This document shows, piece after piece, positions 1-10,778 of a stretch of 64,000 nucleotides of DNA. The DNA lies in contig JAVIAB010000051.1 in assembly GCA_032433765.1 (NCBI GenBank), positions 147,711,275 to 147,775,274 on the forward strand. The letters run 5' to 3'. Under the pieces are notes generated by a model. That model made no database searches, was not told where the DNA came from, and was given only the letters and a program-made list of their open reading frames with translations. The DNA comes from Megaustenia siamemsis (Eukaryota; Mollusca; Gastropoda; Stylommatophora; Ariophantidae). How positions within the stretch are numbered: position 1 is the stretch's first letter; every line of letters begins with the position of its first letter. The position numbers were made by a program, and so were the translations under genes.

Positions 1-198
1 GATTAAAAAAAACACTTTTTGATAACTAACATTCGATAATTGCGTCTAGCTCATAACGGATGCTTCGTCTCAATTTATAGAAAAGAAAAAAAAAAAAGCA
101 AAAAGAACGAAATATAGGAAAGAGCAAATAAAATATCTGAGATATGTTAGGTAAGCGAATGACAACAAACAGGAAGATTTAAAAAGTTGCTTTCTTAG

Positions 199-362
199 TT
201 TGTTTAGTTGGCCGTGTGTTCTAGCGCAGGTTTCTCGTGGCAAGGCTTTTTGTTGGGGAGTAAGGATTTGATCCTGCTTCGGGCTCTCTATTATTCTATA
301 TTTTTATTGTTGTTAATTATTTGTGAATTTTTTCCCCAGTGTTATAAACATTCCATCGGTGT
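199..362 (+). mobile_element. tRNA-derived SINE, family 1, copy 1
   Basis: A Pol III promoter-like head (box A-like TTAGTTGGCCGTG, box B-like GATTTGATCCTGC near 267) is followed by an AT-rich body ending near TTATAAACATTCC. The same order of segments, including the stretch CGTGGCAAGGC, recurs at 14222-14395, which supports a dispersed SINE rather than a tRNA gene. No clear target-site duplication was found. Confidence 0.55.
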
Positions 363-468
363 GAGCGTGACGGATTGCACCAGCTAAATCATTTAAAAAA
401 AATATATATAATCATTTTTATTTACAATTTTATATCTCCACATTTTACCGATCCTCCAACATGTAGCA

Positions 469-471
<3 letters not shown>

Positions 472-514
<43 letters not shown>
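472..514. repeat. (CT)n microsatellite
   Basis: About 21 uninterrupted CT dinucleotides. Confidence 0.95.
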
Positions 515-517
<3 letters not shown>

Positions 518-632
518 TCATCATCTCATCTCTTATCCCTATGTCCACATCCCCTTCACTTACCAGTCCTTATCACCCTAGATGTAGTAGTGTTTACCTG
601 TGCCTCATCGTTTGTTATTGTTCTCTTTTCCT

Positions 633-731
633 GAAGAACGAAGAAATGTAGGCCTTAACGTTAGTATTTTGCTGTGTTCCTTATTTGTAAAGCAAAATAC
701 TAACGTTAAGGCCTACATTTCTTCGTTCTTC
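633..731. repeat. Perfect 41-bp inverted repeat (hairpin)
   Basis: The left arm 633-673 is exactly complementary to the right arm 691-731, with a 17-nt loop (674-690). The left arm and loop resemble the minus strand near 35310-35395 (shared AGTATTTTG, TGTGTTC and TTTGTAAAGC stretches), a segment that looks like the terminal region of a Penelope-like element. The hairpin may therefore be an inverted duplication of such a remnant. Confidence 0.9.
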
Positions 732-831
732 GAAGGGTACTTTACTTTTTTTTTTTTTATCACCATACCTTGTAGGAGTGTATGTTACACCCCACTACTG
801 GCTCCTTATAAACATTCCCCTGAAATGATTT

Positions 832-1449
832 GCAGAAGACTTTAAAACCTGACTCATGACAAGTTTTTACAGAATTAAATACAAAACAGGAACAACTTCC
901 ATAACGAACACGCTAGTGTACTAACCAGGCAGGATCTTATATTTATCACACTTGATCGTTAAATGTGGTTACAGAAAGTGATATTTGCTGAAAGTTGTGA
1001 AGTTTGTGAAGTTTGTGAAGTCAAAACGATGAAAGTAATTTCTTTCTTGTTCCCTTCTTTCCGTGGATTTCTAACATGGGAATAAACACAGATGTCATGT
1101 ATACAAAATATTCAATACATCGCGGGGCCGCCAGTAGAACTGCAGGAAACATACAAAATAAATATAAAATAGTATAGAGCAGCTAAACTAAAGACAAGAC
1201 AAAATACAACGTTTCGGCAAAAGCTTTAATCAGATATAACGAACAAACTATACAAATTAAACACTTAAATGAGGATGACGTCATGGGACGCACCAAGATG
1301 GAAGCTGTTCGCGTTCGTGCCATTGTGTAAACAATGTTTTCTTTGAACATCACGCTATCTGTTATCACAGCGAGTTGGCGGATTTTTAGAAATGTGACCA
1401 CTGGTATGATAATAAATGTTTGTACATAGTTCGTTAACAACCTCTGTAG
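832..1449. other. No recognised feature
   Basis: AT-rich DNA without a recognisable coding region or repeat. A possible splice acceptor (CCTCTGTAG) ends at 1449, directly before the EGF-like coding sequence. Confidence 0.5.
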
Positions 1450-2071
1450 ATCAAGCCTTTATTCTGCTGGCTTCGTACGCGACCTTGGAAGTTAATGACC
1501 TAACTTGTGCAGACGGTTGGTTTGGGGCAAATTGTACGTTACAATGTCACTGCTATAATGACGCAGTTTGTAACAAAACTGCAGGGACATGCCCAAACAA
1601 TAACAGTTGTCAGCATGAATATTTCGGACCCCGGTGTCAGTACTTGGATCTCGTTTACAAATATCCAAAAATCTGAACCTACTTTCCTGTTTGATAACAA
1701 CGACACCAAATGTAATCTGGATACAGATTCTACATCAGTTGAGGCAACTCTCAATCAATCTTTGCTGTTCTCCTGGTTTAGGATTTATGTGAATGACTTA
1801 ACGTACCCGGACAGTTTCACGGAAAAACTAAATGGTTTTGTCTCATGTAACATTGAATCAAGGTTTGTAGTTAATTCGCACGAGATTGATGTCTTTTGCT
1901 CTGGGGATGGGCTGATCAACAAGTTACGGATCGAAGGGGCGATAGTTGCAAATATCTGCTCCATCTACATTGGCGGGGGTCGGAATGTGGCTCTCAATCA
2001 GAACACAAACCATACCGACACATTTAATGCTTGTTATACAGGAGACGGATGTGGACCAGAGGCCGCAGTTA
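1450..2071 (+). pseudogene. EGF-like/fucolectin-like gene fragment, 5' part, frameshifted and interrupted
   Basis: The first part (to about 1675) encodes a cysteine-rich EGF/laminin-like module beginning with ASYATLEVNDLTCADGWFG and containing CHC and FGPRC motifs. The frame then runs into a stop at about 1674, and the downstream homology continues in another frame: a beta-sandwich-like segment (DNNDTKC, WFRIYVNDL), a CSIYIGGGRNVAL signature typical of the start of a fucolectin-type lectin domain, and GDGCGPEAAV. The coding sequence is then cut by a transposon at the TA at 2070-2071 and resumes at 4192. In gastropods such modules occur in secreted or membrane EGF-repeat proteins, so a carbohydrate-binding extracellular role is inferred. 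With a frameshift, an insertion and a later stop, this copy looks dead, although single-base differences could be assembly errors. Confidence 0.75.
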
Positions 2072-4189
2072 TAGCTCGTTTCAAAACATATGCCCAACTT
2101 CAAAACGCTATTACTCTCTAACCGTTTGTTAAATACTTTTGAAATTTTCCAAATGTTATTAGAATGCAAAAGACCCTTTAAATGTATATTTAACAAATAT
2201 CTTGCAGCTGCAGTTTTCTTAAAGCGGCGATATTTCTTTGATGTTTGTCAAAATTGTAAATTGTGAAGCCCTAAAGAATAGAAATTACCGTAGTTGCTGG
2301 TCTACGATTAATTTTCACTAGGTAAAGGCGTGGCCGTAATGGGGAAATAACTGGATAAAACAAAACACCAGGAGAATTATTGTCTGCTCAGTTCGAGGAC
2401 GGACGATAATAATATCAAGGTAAACCTGTATGTCCAATTTTCATAGTTGTGTGGTCCTGAAAAGGACCGTTTGTTGAAATAATTTAAGGTAATATAGGGG
2501 CCAACATTGTGGGGGCTATATACTTTCATTCTGAATCAGACGAGTCTAAAAGATTAATAACTGTTTGGGGTTGAACATTCCACAAACCATCATTTTTCCA
2601 ATATTCCTCTTCCTGTTTTAAGACGTGGTCTTCACATTTAGCCCAATAATCTTTGTCTATATTTAATAAAGCGAGATTAGCAAGAGTCTTTACATCGCAT
2701 ATTTTGAATGTTGTATTTTCATCTGCCACTTGTCCTTTAAATTTTGCCCAGATTAGTTCTATTGGATTTAAATGAGCATGGTAAGGTGGGCAGCCTCAAA
2801 CTTATATGACTGTGCTCTTGGATAATCTTATCTATTTGAAAAATCTTTGTCCTCTGTTTTTGCTTTACTAGAGATAGTAATTCAGGTTTTAAGTACATGT
2901 TATTAAATTGTATGTGCTCCTTTGTGAGCCATATCTTAATAGCATCTTTTGTACTGGATGACGTCGGGACTTTATCTTCAAGTGCAACAATGTTGTGGTA
3001 CGCTGCATTGTCCATTATTAGGCAAGATGGTCGATCTAGTGATGGGAGAACAGAATTTTCAATCCAATGTCTAAATATGTGACCATTCATCTCAGAGTGA
3101 TAATCCCGATTGTCTATGGATTTTGAAAGAAAAATGAGCTCTGCATTCTGTATTAGTCCATGTTGTCGACTACCTGCATGAGCAATTATCAAGCGCTGTC
3201 CTTTGCTGCTAGGTATTAATCTCTTAATCTTTCCATCTGATGACTGCCATTCCCTTTGGTTAGTGTGGTGAGCATTGATCCATGTTTCATCCAAGTACAC
3301 AATATCATAACCTTGCTTGCGCACCTCTTTTACTTCACGTAAGTACTTGCTTCTCATGACTACTATATGTGACTTCTCACAGATGATGTTTCGTCCATTG
3401 GAATACTTTCTGAATGTAAAGCCTGCAATTCTCACATTCCTCCATAATGTAGACTTTGATATTTCAATACTGTTGTTCTTTTTCAGCGATACTTTTAATT
3501 TTCTTATTGTAACAGTTTCATTCATACCCAACATTTTGCGAATTTCACTTCTAATAAGTTCACTGTCGAAATTATCCAACATTTTTGCTCTTCCTTGCGA
3601 TTTTGTATATTTGGAACATTGACGGTCACGTGCTTGAATCCAGCGATTAAATGACCGTTTAGATAAATCCAAAATGTGTCTTGTCCTATTTTCAGGGTTT
3701 TCTAAAGAATGAAATAATCTTCCTCGTTTAGCCTCTTTGCAAAAATAGTCATACATTTTTATTGCGATGTTTTGTAAACTGCAGAATTTCATTTTAAGAC
3801 TCATGATAAATGTTAGCGTTCCACGTCTACACCTATGAAAGAACGGAAATGGAACACACAATGCCTCGTGTTTTCTACAAGTGTCTAATTGTGTCAGACA
3901 ACTCACGTTTAAAGCGTGCAAAATCGTAAATTTGACCGTGTATAGATTTGTAATCGCTATTTTTAACTTAAATACTGTAAACACTAAGTTTTGACTACAT
4001 CAATGGGTCGTTATAAATTTATATAAATCAAATAAGCAATAATAATAACCAAATGTTTGTTTTTAATGAAATTAATTCCCTGTTGGGTTCTAATCATTAT
4101 AACTTTACATGCAAATTTTGAAAAAAATACAAAAAGCGGTTTAAAAGATATTGATTTTAAAAGTTGGGCACGACTTATGAAACAAGCTA
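2072..4189 (-). mobile_element. Sailor-like IS630-Tc1-mariner DNA transposon, copy 1
   Basis: This 2118-bp element has imperfect terminal inverted repeats of about 35 bp. The left end starts TAGCTCGTTTCA; the right end read on the other strand starts TAGCTTGTTTCA, and both inner parts share GCCCAACTT. It is flanked by TA duplications (2070-2071 and 4190-4191). Removing the element and one TA rejoins the fucolectin-like reading frame on both sides. It is about 95 percent or more similar by eye to the copy at 17526-19636. The transposase is on the minus strand. Confidence 0.92.
2526..3804 (-). pseudogene. DDE transposase of Sailor-like element, one frameshift
   Basis: The protein would be about 425 residues from the methionine codon at 3802-3804 (MSLKMKFCSLQ). 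An N-terminal helix-turn-helix-rich DNA-binding region precedes the DDE_3-type catalytic domain. The first aspartate lies in YLDETWINAHH (codon 3289-3291) and the second in CLIMDNAAYH (codon 3010-3012). One extra G in a GGG run at 2788-2790, relative to copy 2, shifts the frame just before the NPIE motif that carries the catalytic glutamate. The C-terminus continues in another frame to 2526 (VADENTTF to DSSDSE). Copy 2 shows the glutamate 84 codons after the second aspartate, i.e. DD83E spacing. The enzyme would cut and paste the element at TA sites; this copy is probably inactive. Confidence 0.88.
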
Positions 4190-4964
4190 TAATGGCAAAA
4201 CAAAGACCAATCTCTATGACAATGACTGCACACACACACATTTGAGAAGAGGAACCAATTCTGTTTACTGGCATCTGAACTTTACCACGCACCAGAAGAC
4301 TCACACCATTCGAATCTATCATCGAGCTAGCACTATGATTTGGGTAAAGAATGCCACTCTAAAGGCTTTCTCTGACAGTGGCGGCGTAGTGTTCCAGTAT
4401 AATGATATATCATACCCAAATATTTCTGTGAATACAATTGTAGTCACCACACGAGCGACAATGGCACACATTAAGATTGAGTTCTCATCGACCATTTCGC
4501 AGGCCGACAGTGCACTGACGGTGTGTGAAGTGCAAACATTTACAGACACCTATTTTCTGGACGGTCATTCTTGGTCGTTTTGTGCAGTGTGTAGTGGGTG
4601 TTGCAAAGGCTGCAATGTCATAATCGGTACGTGTCACGGCATATGTTCACATGGGATCTATGGACACGACTGCTCCGGGTCTTGTCAAAGTGTCTGTCCT
4701 TTTTGGGTGGAACAATCATGAAAATGCCTACAATGTAAACATCCTGTTTACACTTGTAATGCCACTTGTCCCGATGGTAATATTGGGCTACAGTGCAAAC
4801 AGACGTGTTCTAATGGCCGTGAAATCATATGTGACCCCGAAAGTGCAGACTGTACGTGCAGGGAAACGTTATACGGGTCAGACTGCACTCTCAGATGTCC
4901 GGACAACTGTTTGAACGAAACCTATGAACAGTTAATCGGGGCCTGCGTCTGTATATGTCGATGA
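4190..4964 (+). pseudogene. EGF-like/fucolectin-like gene fragment, 3' part
   Basis: The frame reads from the TA duplication as VNGKTKTNLYDNDCTHTH, the expected continuation of the lectin domain left at 2069, followed by VYWHLNFTTHQKTHTIRIYHR. After about 4560, cysteine-rich EGF-like repeats begin (CSGCCKGC, GIYGHDCSGSC). An in-frame TGA at 4719-4721 interrupts the series, but the same frame then continues with well-spaced cysteines (CKHPVYTCNATCPDG, CTCRETLYGSDC) to a TGA at 4962-4964. No membrane segment is visible before the end. The stop adds to the evidence that the locus is a pseudogene. Confidence 0.75.
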
Positions 4965-5069
4965 TTCCCACGTTAAGAAGAGTCTGCCGACTACAACATA
5001 CCCAAGCATATGGATACCTTAATGTGTTTCTGTGCTAGACATAGTTCATTTCTTGGTGTTTTTTCCGTG

Positions 5070-5660
5070 AAGCCATGGCTCATATCTTGATGTGTTTCTG
5101 TGCTAGCCATGGCTCATATCTTAGCTTGTGTGTGTGTGTGTGTCCTGGCCATGGTCCATATCTTGGTGTGTGTCATGTTAGTCATATCTCATATCTTGGT
5201 GTGTCCGTGTTAATAATGTCTCATATCTTTATGTGAGTCTGTGTTTAGTCATACCTCATATCTTAGTGTGTATCTGTGTTAGTCACGTGTCATATCTTTG
5301 TGTATGCATGTCTGGGTTAGTGATATCTTATATCTTTGTGTGCATGTTTATGTTAGTCATATCTCATATCTTTGTGTACATGTCTGTGTATATCACATCT
5401 CATATCCTTGTGTGTGCATGGCTATGTTAGTCACAGCTCATATCTTTGTGTGCATGTCTATGTTAGGCATGTGTCATATCTTTGTGTGTGCATGTCCATG
5501 TCAGTCATATCTCATATCTTTATGCGCATGTTTATGTTAGGCATGTGTCATATATCTTGATGTGTGTCAGTGTTATTCATGTCTCGTATCGCTGTGTGCA
5601 AGTCTGTGTTAGTCACATCTCCTATCTTTGTGCGTGCATGTCTGTGTTAGTCACCTCTAG
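5070..5660. repeat. Degenerate minisatellite, about 35-40 bp units
   Basis: Irregular tandem copies of a unit containing TCATATCTCATATCTTTGTG and a GTGTTAGTCA core. Less regular copies begin near 5034. Overlapping open frames in it are repeat artefacts. Confidence 0.85.
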
Positions 5661-5986
5661 TGACTCGGGCAGATGGTGCTCGTAAACCTGGAAGGGCCGA
5701 CCATCTAAGGGCAGAATCCCCCTACAGAAAAGATCATCTGTTGCCTTGCAGGAAGATTGGGGACAATCAAAGGCTAAGGAAAGCAAACCTGAATAAAATG
5801 CTGGCTGAAATCGGATGTACTGGGCCACTGGCGCAGAACACAGTGCAACGTTTTAACGGGTGTTCAATCAGAGTGGATCTGGTAGACTCTAATTGTGATG
5901 TTCTGTCTGTGGGGGCGATCAACAACCTTAACCTGACGGCTGACTTCATGTGAGAGTCTGGAGTCCTGCTCTGATTGAGTCCTGAA
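5661..5986. other. No recognised feature
   Basis: A 97-codon open frame starting at 5660 lies here, but its protein shows no motif I recognise. No other signal was seen. Confidence 0.4.
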
Positions 5987-5987
5987 C

Positions 5988-6043
<56 letters not shown>
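5987..6043. repeat. (GA)n microsatellite
   Basis: About 27 GA dinucleotides. Confidence 0.95.
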
Positions 6044-6048
<5 letters not shown>

Positions 6049-6519
6049 CTTAAAGTCAAGCCAGAAAACAACATAGGTCTAAAGTAATGGTGGTCAAAGA
6101 CGGTGGTCAAAATTTTTTTTTTAAATGGCGGAACTGCAGTGGCCATGATTTATTCAAACAAATAGCGGAAAAATACGGTGGCCAGGTTTTACTAAAAAAT
6201 GACGCAATGAGATAGTGGCCAGGATGTCTAACATAGAGATCGTTTTGAGAAATATCTGAAACTGTTCCAAACAGATTTGTTCAGCGCTGCTCTCAGGTAC
6301 AAGTTACACGACTTTTCTTCTCGGAGACTGGCTGTTAAGGCGTTGCATCGAGATCTCATTCTGAATATAACAGCTTGACCTTTCGTAGGAAGGGTGTAAA
6401 TGAGGTGAGGTCAGCGGCGGATATTCAGAGAAGGAAACTGAGGCCACCACTCCTCTAATATTTTATCAAAATACATAACACAATCACATGCCAGCTCAAT
6501 GAGTTCAATGTCAGTGTAC
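6044..6519. other. No recognised feature
   Basis: Mostly unique-looking DNA with a few AATGGCGGAA-like short repeats; nothing coding recognised. Confidence 0.4.
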
Positions 6520-7190
6520 AACTAGCCAACGTAATCTTTAGTGCAGCCGTGATATAGTTCAATGTCAGTGTACAATCAGTCAACGTAATCTTTAGCGCAG
6601 CCGTGATATAGTTCAATGTCAGTGTACAATCAGTCAACGTAATCTTTAGTGCAGCCGTGATATAGTTCAATGTCAGTGTACAACCAGTCAACGTAATCTT
6701 TAGTGCAGCCGTGATATAGTTCAATGTCAGTGTACAATCAGTCAACGTAATCTTTAGTGCAGCCGTGATATAGTTCAATGTCAGTGTACAACCAGTCAAC
6801 GTAATCTTTAGTGCAGCCGTGATATAGTTCAATGTCAGTGTACAACCAGTCAACGTAATCTTTAGTGCAGCCGTGATATAGTTCAATGTCAGTGTACAAT
6901 CAGACAACGTAATCTTTAGTGCAGCCGTGATATAGTTCAATGTCAGTGTACAACCAGTCAACGTAATCTTTAGTGCAGCCGTGATATAGTTCAATGTCAG
7001 TGTACAACCAGTCAACGTAATCTTTAGTGCAGCCGTGATATAGTTCAATGTCAGTGTACAACCAGTCAACGTAATCTTTAGTGCAGCCGTGATATAGTTC
7101 AATGTCAGTGTACAACCAGTCAACGTAATCTTTAGTGCAGCCGTGATATAGTTCAATGTCAGTGTACAACTAGCCAACGTAATCTTTAGT
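6520..7190. repeat. 54-bp tandem repeat, about 12 copies
   Basis: Units containing GTAATCTTTAGTGCAGCCGT recur every 54 bp (for example at 6531 and 6585) with few substitutions. As 54 is a multiple of 3, the minus strand carries an open frame with an 18-residue periodicity. I regard it as a by-product of the repeat. Confidence 0.95.
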
Positions 7191-7680
7191 CATCATCATT
7201 GAGTGCCCTCTCCGTATCGAAGGTTAGCAACCATGGAGCGCCATTCCACTCTGTCTCTTGCTTTGATGGTGCAGATTGCTATATGCTGACTTGTCCATCT
7301 CTTGATGTTACTCGTCCATTTTAGTCTTGGTCTGCCTCTGCCTCTTTTACCTTGTATTTTCCCTTCTAATATTACTTTTATTAGACTGTTATGTCTTTTA
7401 ACATGACCAAAAAGATTTCATTTGTCTTGCTCTTATTGTGTTTGGTAGTTCTTTTTTCATTTTTAGTTGTTTTAAAACTTCTTCGTTTGTTTTCTTTTCT
7501 TTCCATCCAATTCTACCTATTCTTCTATAAATCCACATTTCAAAGGCTTCAATTGTCTGTTCTGTTTTCTTGTCTAATGTCCATGTTTCTGCACCATACA
7601 GGAATATTGAGAAGATGTAACATTCTACTATTCTTAGTTTCAGCCCTGGTGTTATTTGTTTTGATGTTAGTATATTTTTG
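7191..7680 (-). mobile_element. RTE-like LINE family A, 3' end fragment
   Basis: The minus strand encodes the C-terminal part of a LINE reverse transcriptase protein (SIFLYGAETWTLDKKTEQ, FEMWIYRRIGRIGWKEKKTN). The left end is CATCATCATT, i.e. a short ATG/GAT-rich 3' tail on the minus strand, as expected for RTE elements, which end in short tandem repeats rather than poly(A). It matches the 3' end of the plus-strand copy ending at 10552. Confidence 0.88.
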
Positions 7681-8150
7681 GGCAATCTTAGAGATTGTAA
7701 CAACTGGAGAGGGGTGACACTTTTGTCAGTTGCCTCAAAGTTATTCTGCAAAATCATCCTAAATAGAATAACGGATTCGATAGATACAGTAATGCGTGAA
7801 GAACAGGCTGGGTTTAGAAAAGGGAGAAGCTGCCTTGACCACATTTTCATTCTACGACTTACGAGAGAGAAACACATTGAAAAGCAAAAACCTTTTGTAC
7901 TTAACTTCATCGACTTCAAAAAAGCATTTGATAGTATTCATAGAGATTCTTTGTGGAAAATTCTGTAGCAATATGGCTTACCATCAAAAATCATAAATAT
8001 TATCAAAGACATGCATGATGGTTACACATGTGCAGTTCGAACAGAGGAAGGACTGAGCGAATATTTCCCAATAGAAACTGGGGTTAAACAAGGATGTATT
8101 TTATCGCCCTTGTTATTTGGAATTGTTATGGACTTCATAATGAAGAAATG
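7681..8150 (+). mobile_element. LINE reverse transcriptase fragment, family B
   Basis: This plus-strand reverse transcriptase segment reads GNLRDCNNWRGVTLLSV, then EEQAGFRKGRSCLDH, then FIDFKKAFDSIHRDSLW, and after a stop at about 7967 GVKQGCILSPLLFGIVMDF. These are palm-domain motifs 1, 2/2a, A and B. The YADD motif is missing because the copy is truncated at the minisatellite starting near 8149. It differs in sequence from families A, C, D and F in this window. Confidence 0.85.
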
Positions 8151-8370
8151 AACTAGGTAGGTCATTTTAGAACTAGGTAGGACATTTTAGAACTAGGTAG
8201 GTCATTTCAGAACTAGACATCCCATTTCAGAACTAGGTAGGCCCTTTCAGAATTAGATATCCCATTTCAGAACTAGGTATCCTATTTAATAACTAGATAT
8301 CCCATTTTAGAACTAGTTAGGCCATTTCAGAACTAGGTAAAACATTACAGAACTAAGTAGGTCATGGCAA
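8151..8370. repeat. 20-bp minisatellite
   Basis: About 11 degenerate copies of a unit close to AACTAGGTAGGTCATTTCAG directly follow the truncated LINE fragment. Confidence 0.9.
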
Positions 8371-8485
8371 CAGAAGAACGACCTGTAAGATGGCGTTCTA
8401 TTTCGTTATCAAAACATAATGAAGTCAAGCCAATAGGCGACAGTCCTATCTGGTGCCTCCTGTAAGAATCACCTCATTTGGTCTT

Positions 8486-8829
8486 TATCATCATCACCAT
8501 CATCATCATCAAGTACCGGGCCTAGTGGCGTAGGTGATCATGTCTCTCCACAACTTTCGATCTCGGCAGCTATTTATCATTTCTGTTTTTGATCTTCTGC
8601 CAAGCCATTCTCGTAAGCTGTCTGTTATTTTTTCTCTTTGCTTCCCTCTATCTCTTCGTCCCTCAATTTTTCCAGTTGTTACAATATATTCAAGTTGTTC
8701 TCTTCTCATTACATGGCCAAAAAATGATGATTGTCTCTTCCTAACATTGGAAATTAGCTCTCTTTTTGCTTTGACCTCTCTCAGAACCTCTTCATTACTC
8801 TTCTTAGCTGTCCATGGTATTCTCAACAA
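8486..8829 (-). mobile_element. RTE-like LINE family C, 3' end fragment
   Basis: The minus strand encodes the LINE C-terminus MLRIPWTAKKSNEEVLREVK, then FFGHVMRREQLEYIVTTGK and RDRGKQREKITDSL. It ends at a CATCATCATCACC-type tail at the left edge. It is the same family as 40843-41168 (-) and 54180-54885 (+). Confidence 0.9.
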
Positions 8830-10552
8830 GACTTAAGAGGAATGCACACAGAAATAAAGAGAATGACTAATAAAAATAAAAAAAAGCCACAGAAGGTGGA
8901 TGCATTGCAGACAAAAAAGAAAAAAATGTTAACAGACAATAAAGATATTATAGATAGATGGCATGAATATACAACAGAACTATTTCATGATCAAAGGGAC
9001 AAGAAATCAGTTATAAAATGTACATTAGGCTATAAAATCTTAAAATCTGAGGTGGAAAAAGCTGTAAAAACAATGAAAAAGGGAAAAAACAGCAGGGCCT
9101 GACAGCATACAGATAGAGATGATACAGGCTCTAGAAGATTTTGGCATTTAAGTGATTACAGATATATGCAACGACATATACCATAAAGGATACATACCAA
9201 ATGAACTAAAAACATCAACTTTCATTGCATTGCCTACAAAGAATGGTGACGTTGAATGCAATGACTTTAGAACAATAAGCCTAATGAGCCATGTTACAAA
9301 AATCCTGCAAAAAGTTATACAAGGAAGGATTCAGAATAAAATCAATACTGAATTAGATGAGCAGCAATTTGGATTTAGGAAAAATAGCGGGACAAAAGAA
9401 GCCATATTCTGCATGAGAACATTAATCGAAAAGTACACAGAAGTAAACAATGCAATATATGCCTGCTTCATAGACTACACCAAAGCTTTTGATAGAGTAC
9501 ATCACAAACAACTTATAGAATGCCTAAAAGAGATACATCTAGATGACATGGACATACATACGGCTAATATGTAATCTATACTGGGAGCAAACAGCAATAA
9601 TAAAATATAACAAAGAGAACTCTACACCCATTGATAAAAAAGAGGAGTAAGACAGGGATGCATCCTATCACCAAGCTTGTTCAATCTATACACTGAACAA
9701 ATCTTTAAAAACATCATAGAGACGCCAGGCCTACAAATTAATAGAAAGATAATCAATAACCCGAGATATGCTGACGATACTGTACTACCAGCAGAAAATC
9801 CTAAAGATCTACAACAATTACTTAATGAAATAAACATGACAAGCAACAAATATGGACTAGATATGAATATCAAAAAGACTAAAACTATGATCATAAACAA
9901 AGAAAATACTCAAAACCCACAAATGGATATCAAAATTGAAGGAATAGACCTGGAGACAGTTCAGAACTACAACTACCTTGGACATACTATAACCAGTGAT
10001 GGAAAATGTACAACTGAAATAAACAAAAGAATAGGAATGGCAAAAAGTAATTTTAATGTCATAAAAACATACTAACATCAAAACAAATAACACCAGGACT
10101 AAAACTAAGAGTAGCAAAATGTTACATCTTCTCAATATTCCTATATGGTGCAGAAACATGGACATTAGACAAGAAAACAGAACAGAGAATTTGAAGCTTT
10201 TGAAATGTGGATATATAGAATAATAGGTAGAATTGGATGGAAGGAAAAGAAAACAAACGATGAAGTCTTAAAACAACTAAAAATGAAAAGAGAACTACTA
10301 AACACAATTCAAACAAGACAAATGAAATTTTTGGGGCATGTTAAAAGACACAACAACATACTAAAAGTAATCCTGGAGGAGATAATACAAGGTAAAAGAG
10401 GCAGAGGCAGACCAAGACTAACATGGACGAGTAACATAAAAAAATGGACAAATCAGCCTATGACAATCTGCAGCATCAAAGCAAGAGACAGAGCAGAAAG
10501 ACGCTCCATGGTAGCCAACCTTCGTTGCGGAGACGGCACTCGATGATGATGA
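8830..10552 (+). mobile_element. RTE-like LINE family A, 5'-truncated copy with frameshifts
   Basis: This copy contains a nearly complete reverse transcriptase region broken by frameshifts near 9090, 9150, 9560, 9640, 10070 and 10190. Recognisable pieces are MTNKNKKKPQKVD, FIALPTKNGDVECNDFRTI, QQFGFRKNSGTKEAIF, FIDYTKAFDRVHHKQLIEC, CILSPSLFNLYTEQ, the catalytic RYADDTVL near 9770, LGHTITSDGKCTTEI, and the C-terminal EMWIYRIIGRIGWKEKK ending at GDGTR. The tail is GATGATGATG (10541-10550). The N-terminal endonuclease domain is absent. The start aligns with the family A copy at 58195, suggesting both share a truncation point or an internal boundary. Confidence 0.9.
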
Positions 10553-10554
10553 GA

Positions 10555-10778
10555 ATAGCTTATACACGTAAATGAGTCACAGAGTAGCTTATACACCTAA
10601 ATGAGCCACTGACATAGAGTAGCTTATACACGTAAATGAGCCTCAGACATAGAGTATCTTATACACCTAAATGAGCCTCAGACATAGAGTAGCTTATACA
10701 CGTAAATGAGCCTCAGACATAGAGTAGCTTATACACCTAAATGAGCCACAGACATAAAGTAGCTTATACACCTAAATG
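10555..10778. repeat. 35-bp satellite, left block
   Basis: Units containing TAGCTTATACACCTAAATGA recur every 35 bp. The array is split by the solo LTR at 10779-12006 and resumes at 12007. Confidence 0.93.

Noticed and set aside
5233..5685. Overlapping open frames rich in C, H, V and Y
   Set aside because: They arise from a degenerate minisatellite.
6455..7177. 240-codon minus-strand open frame
   Set aside because: Product of the 54-bp repeat; no conserved domain.
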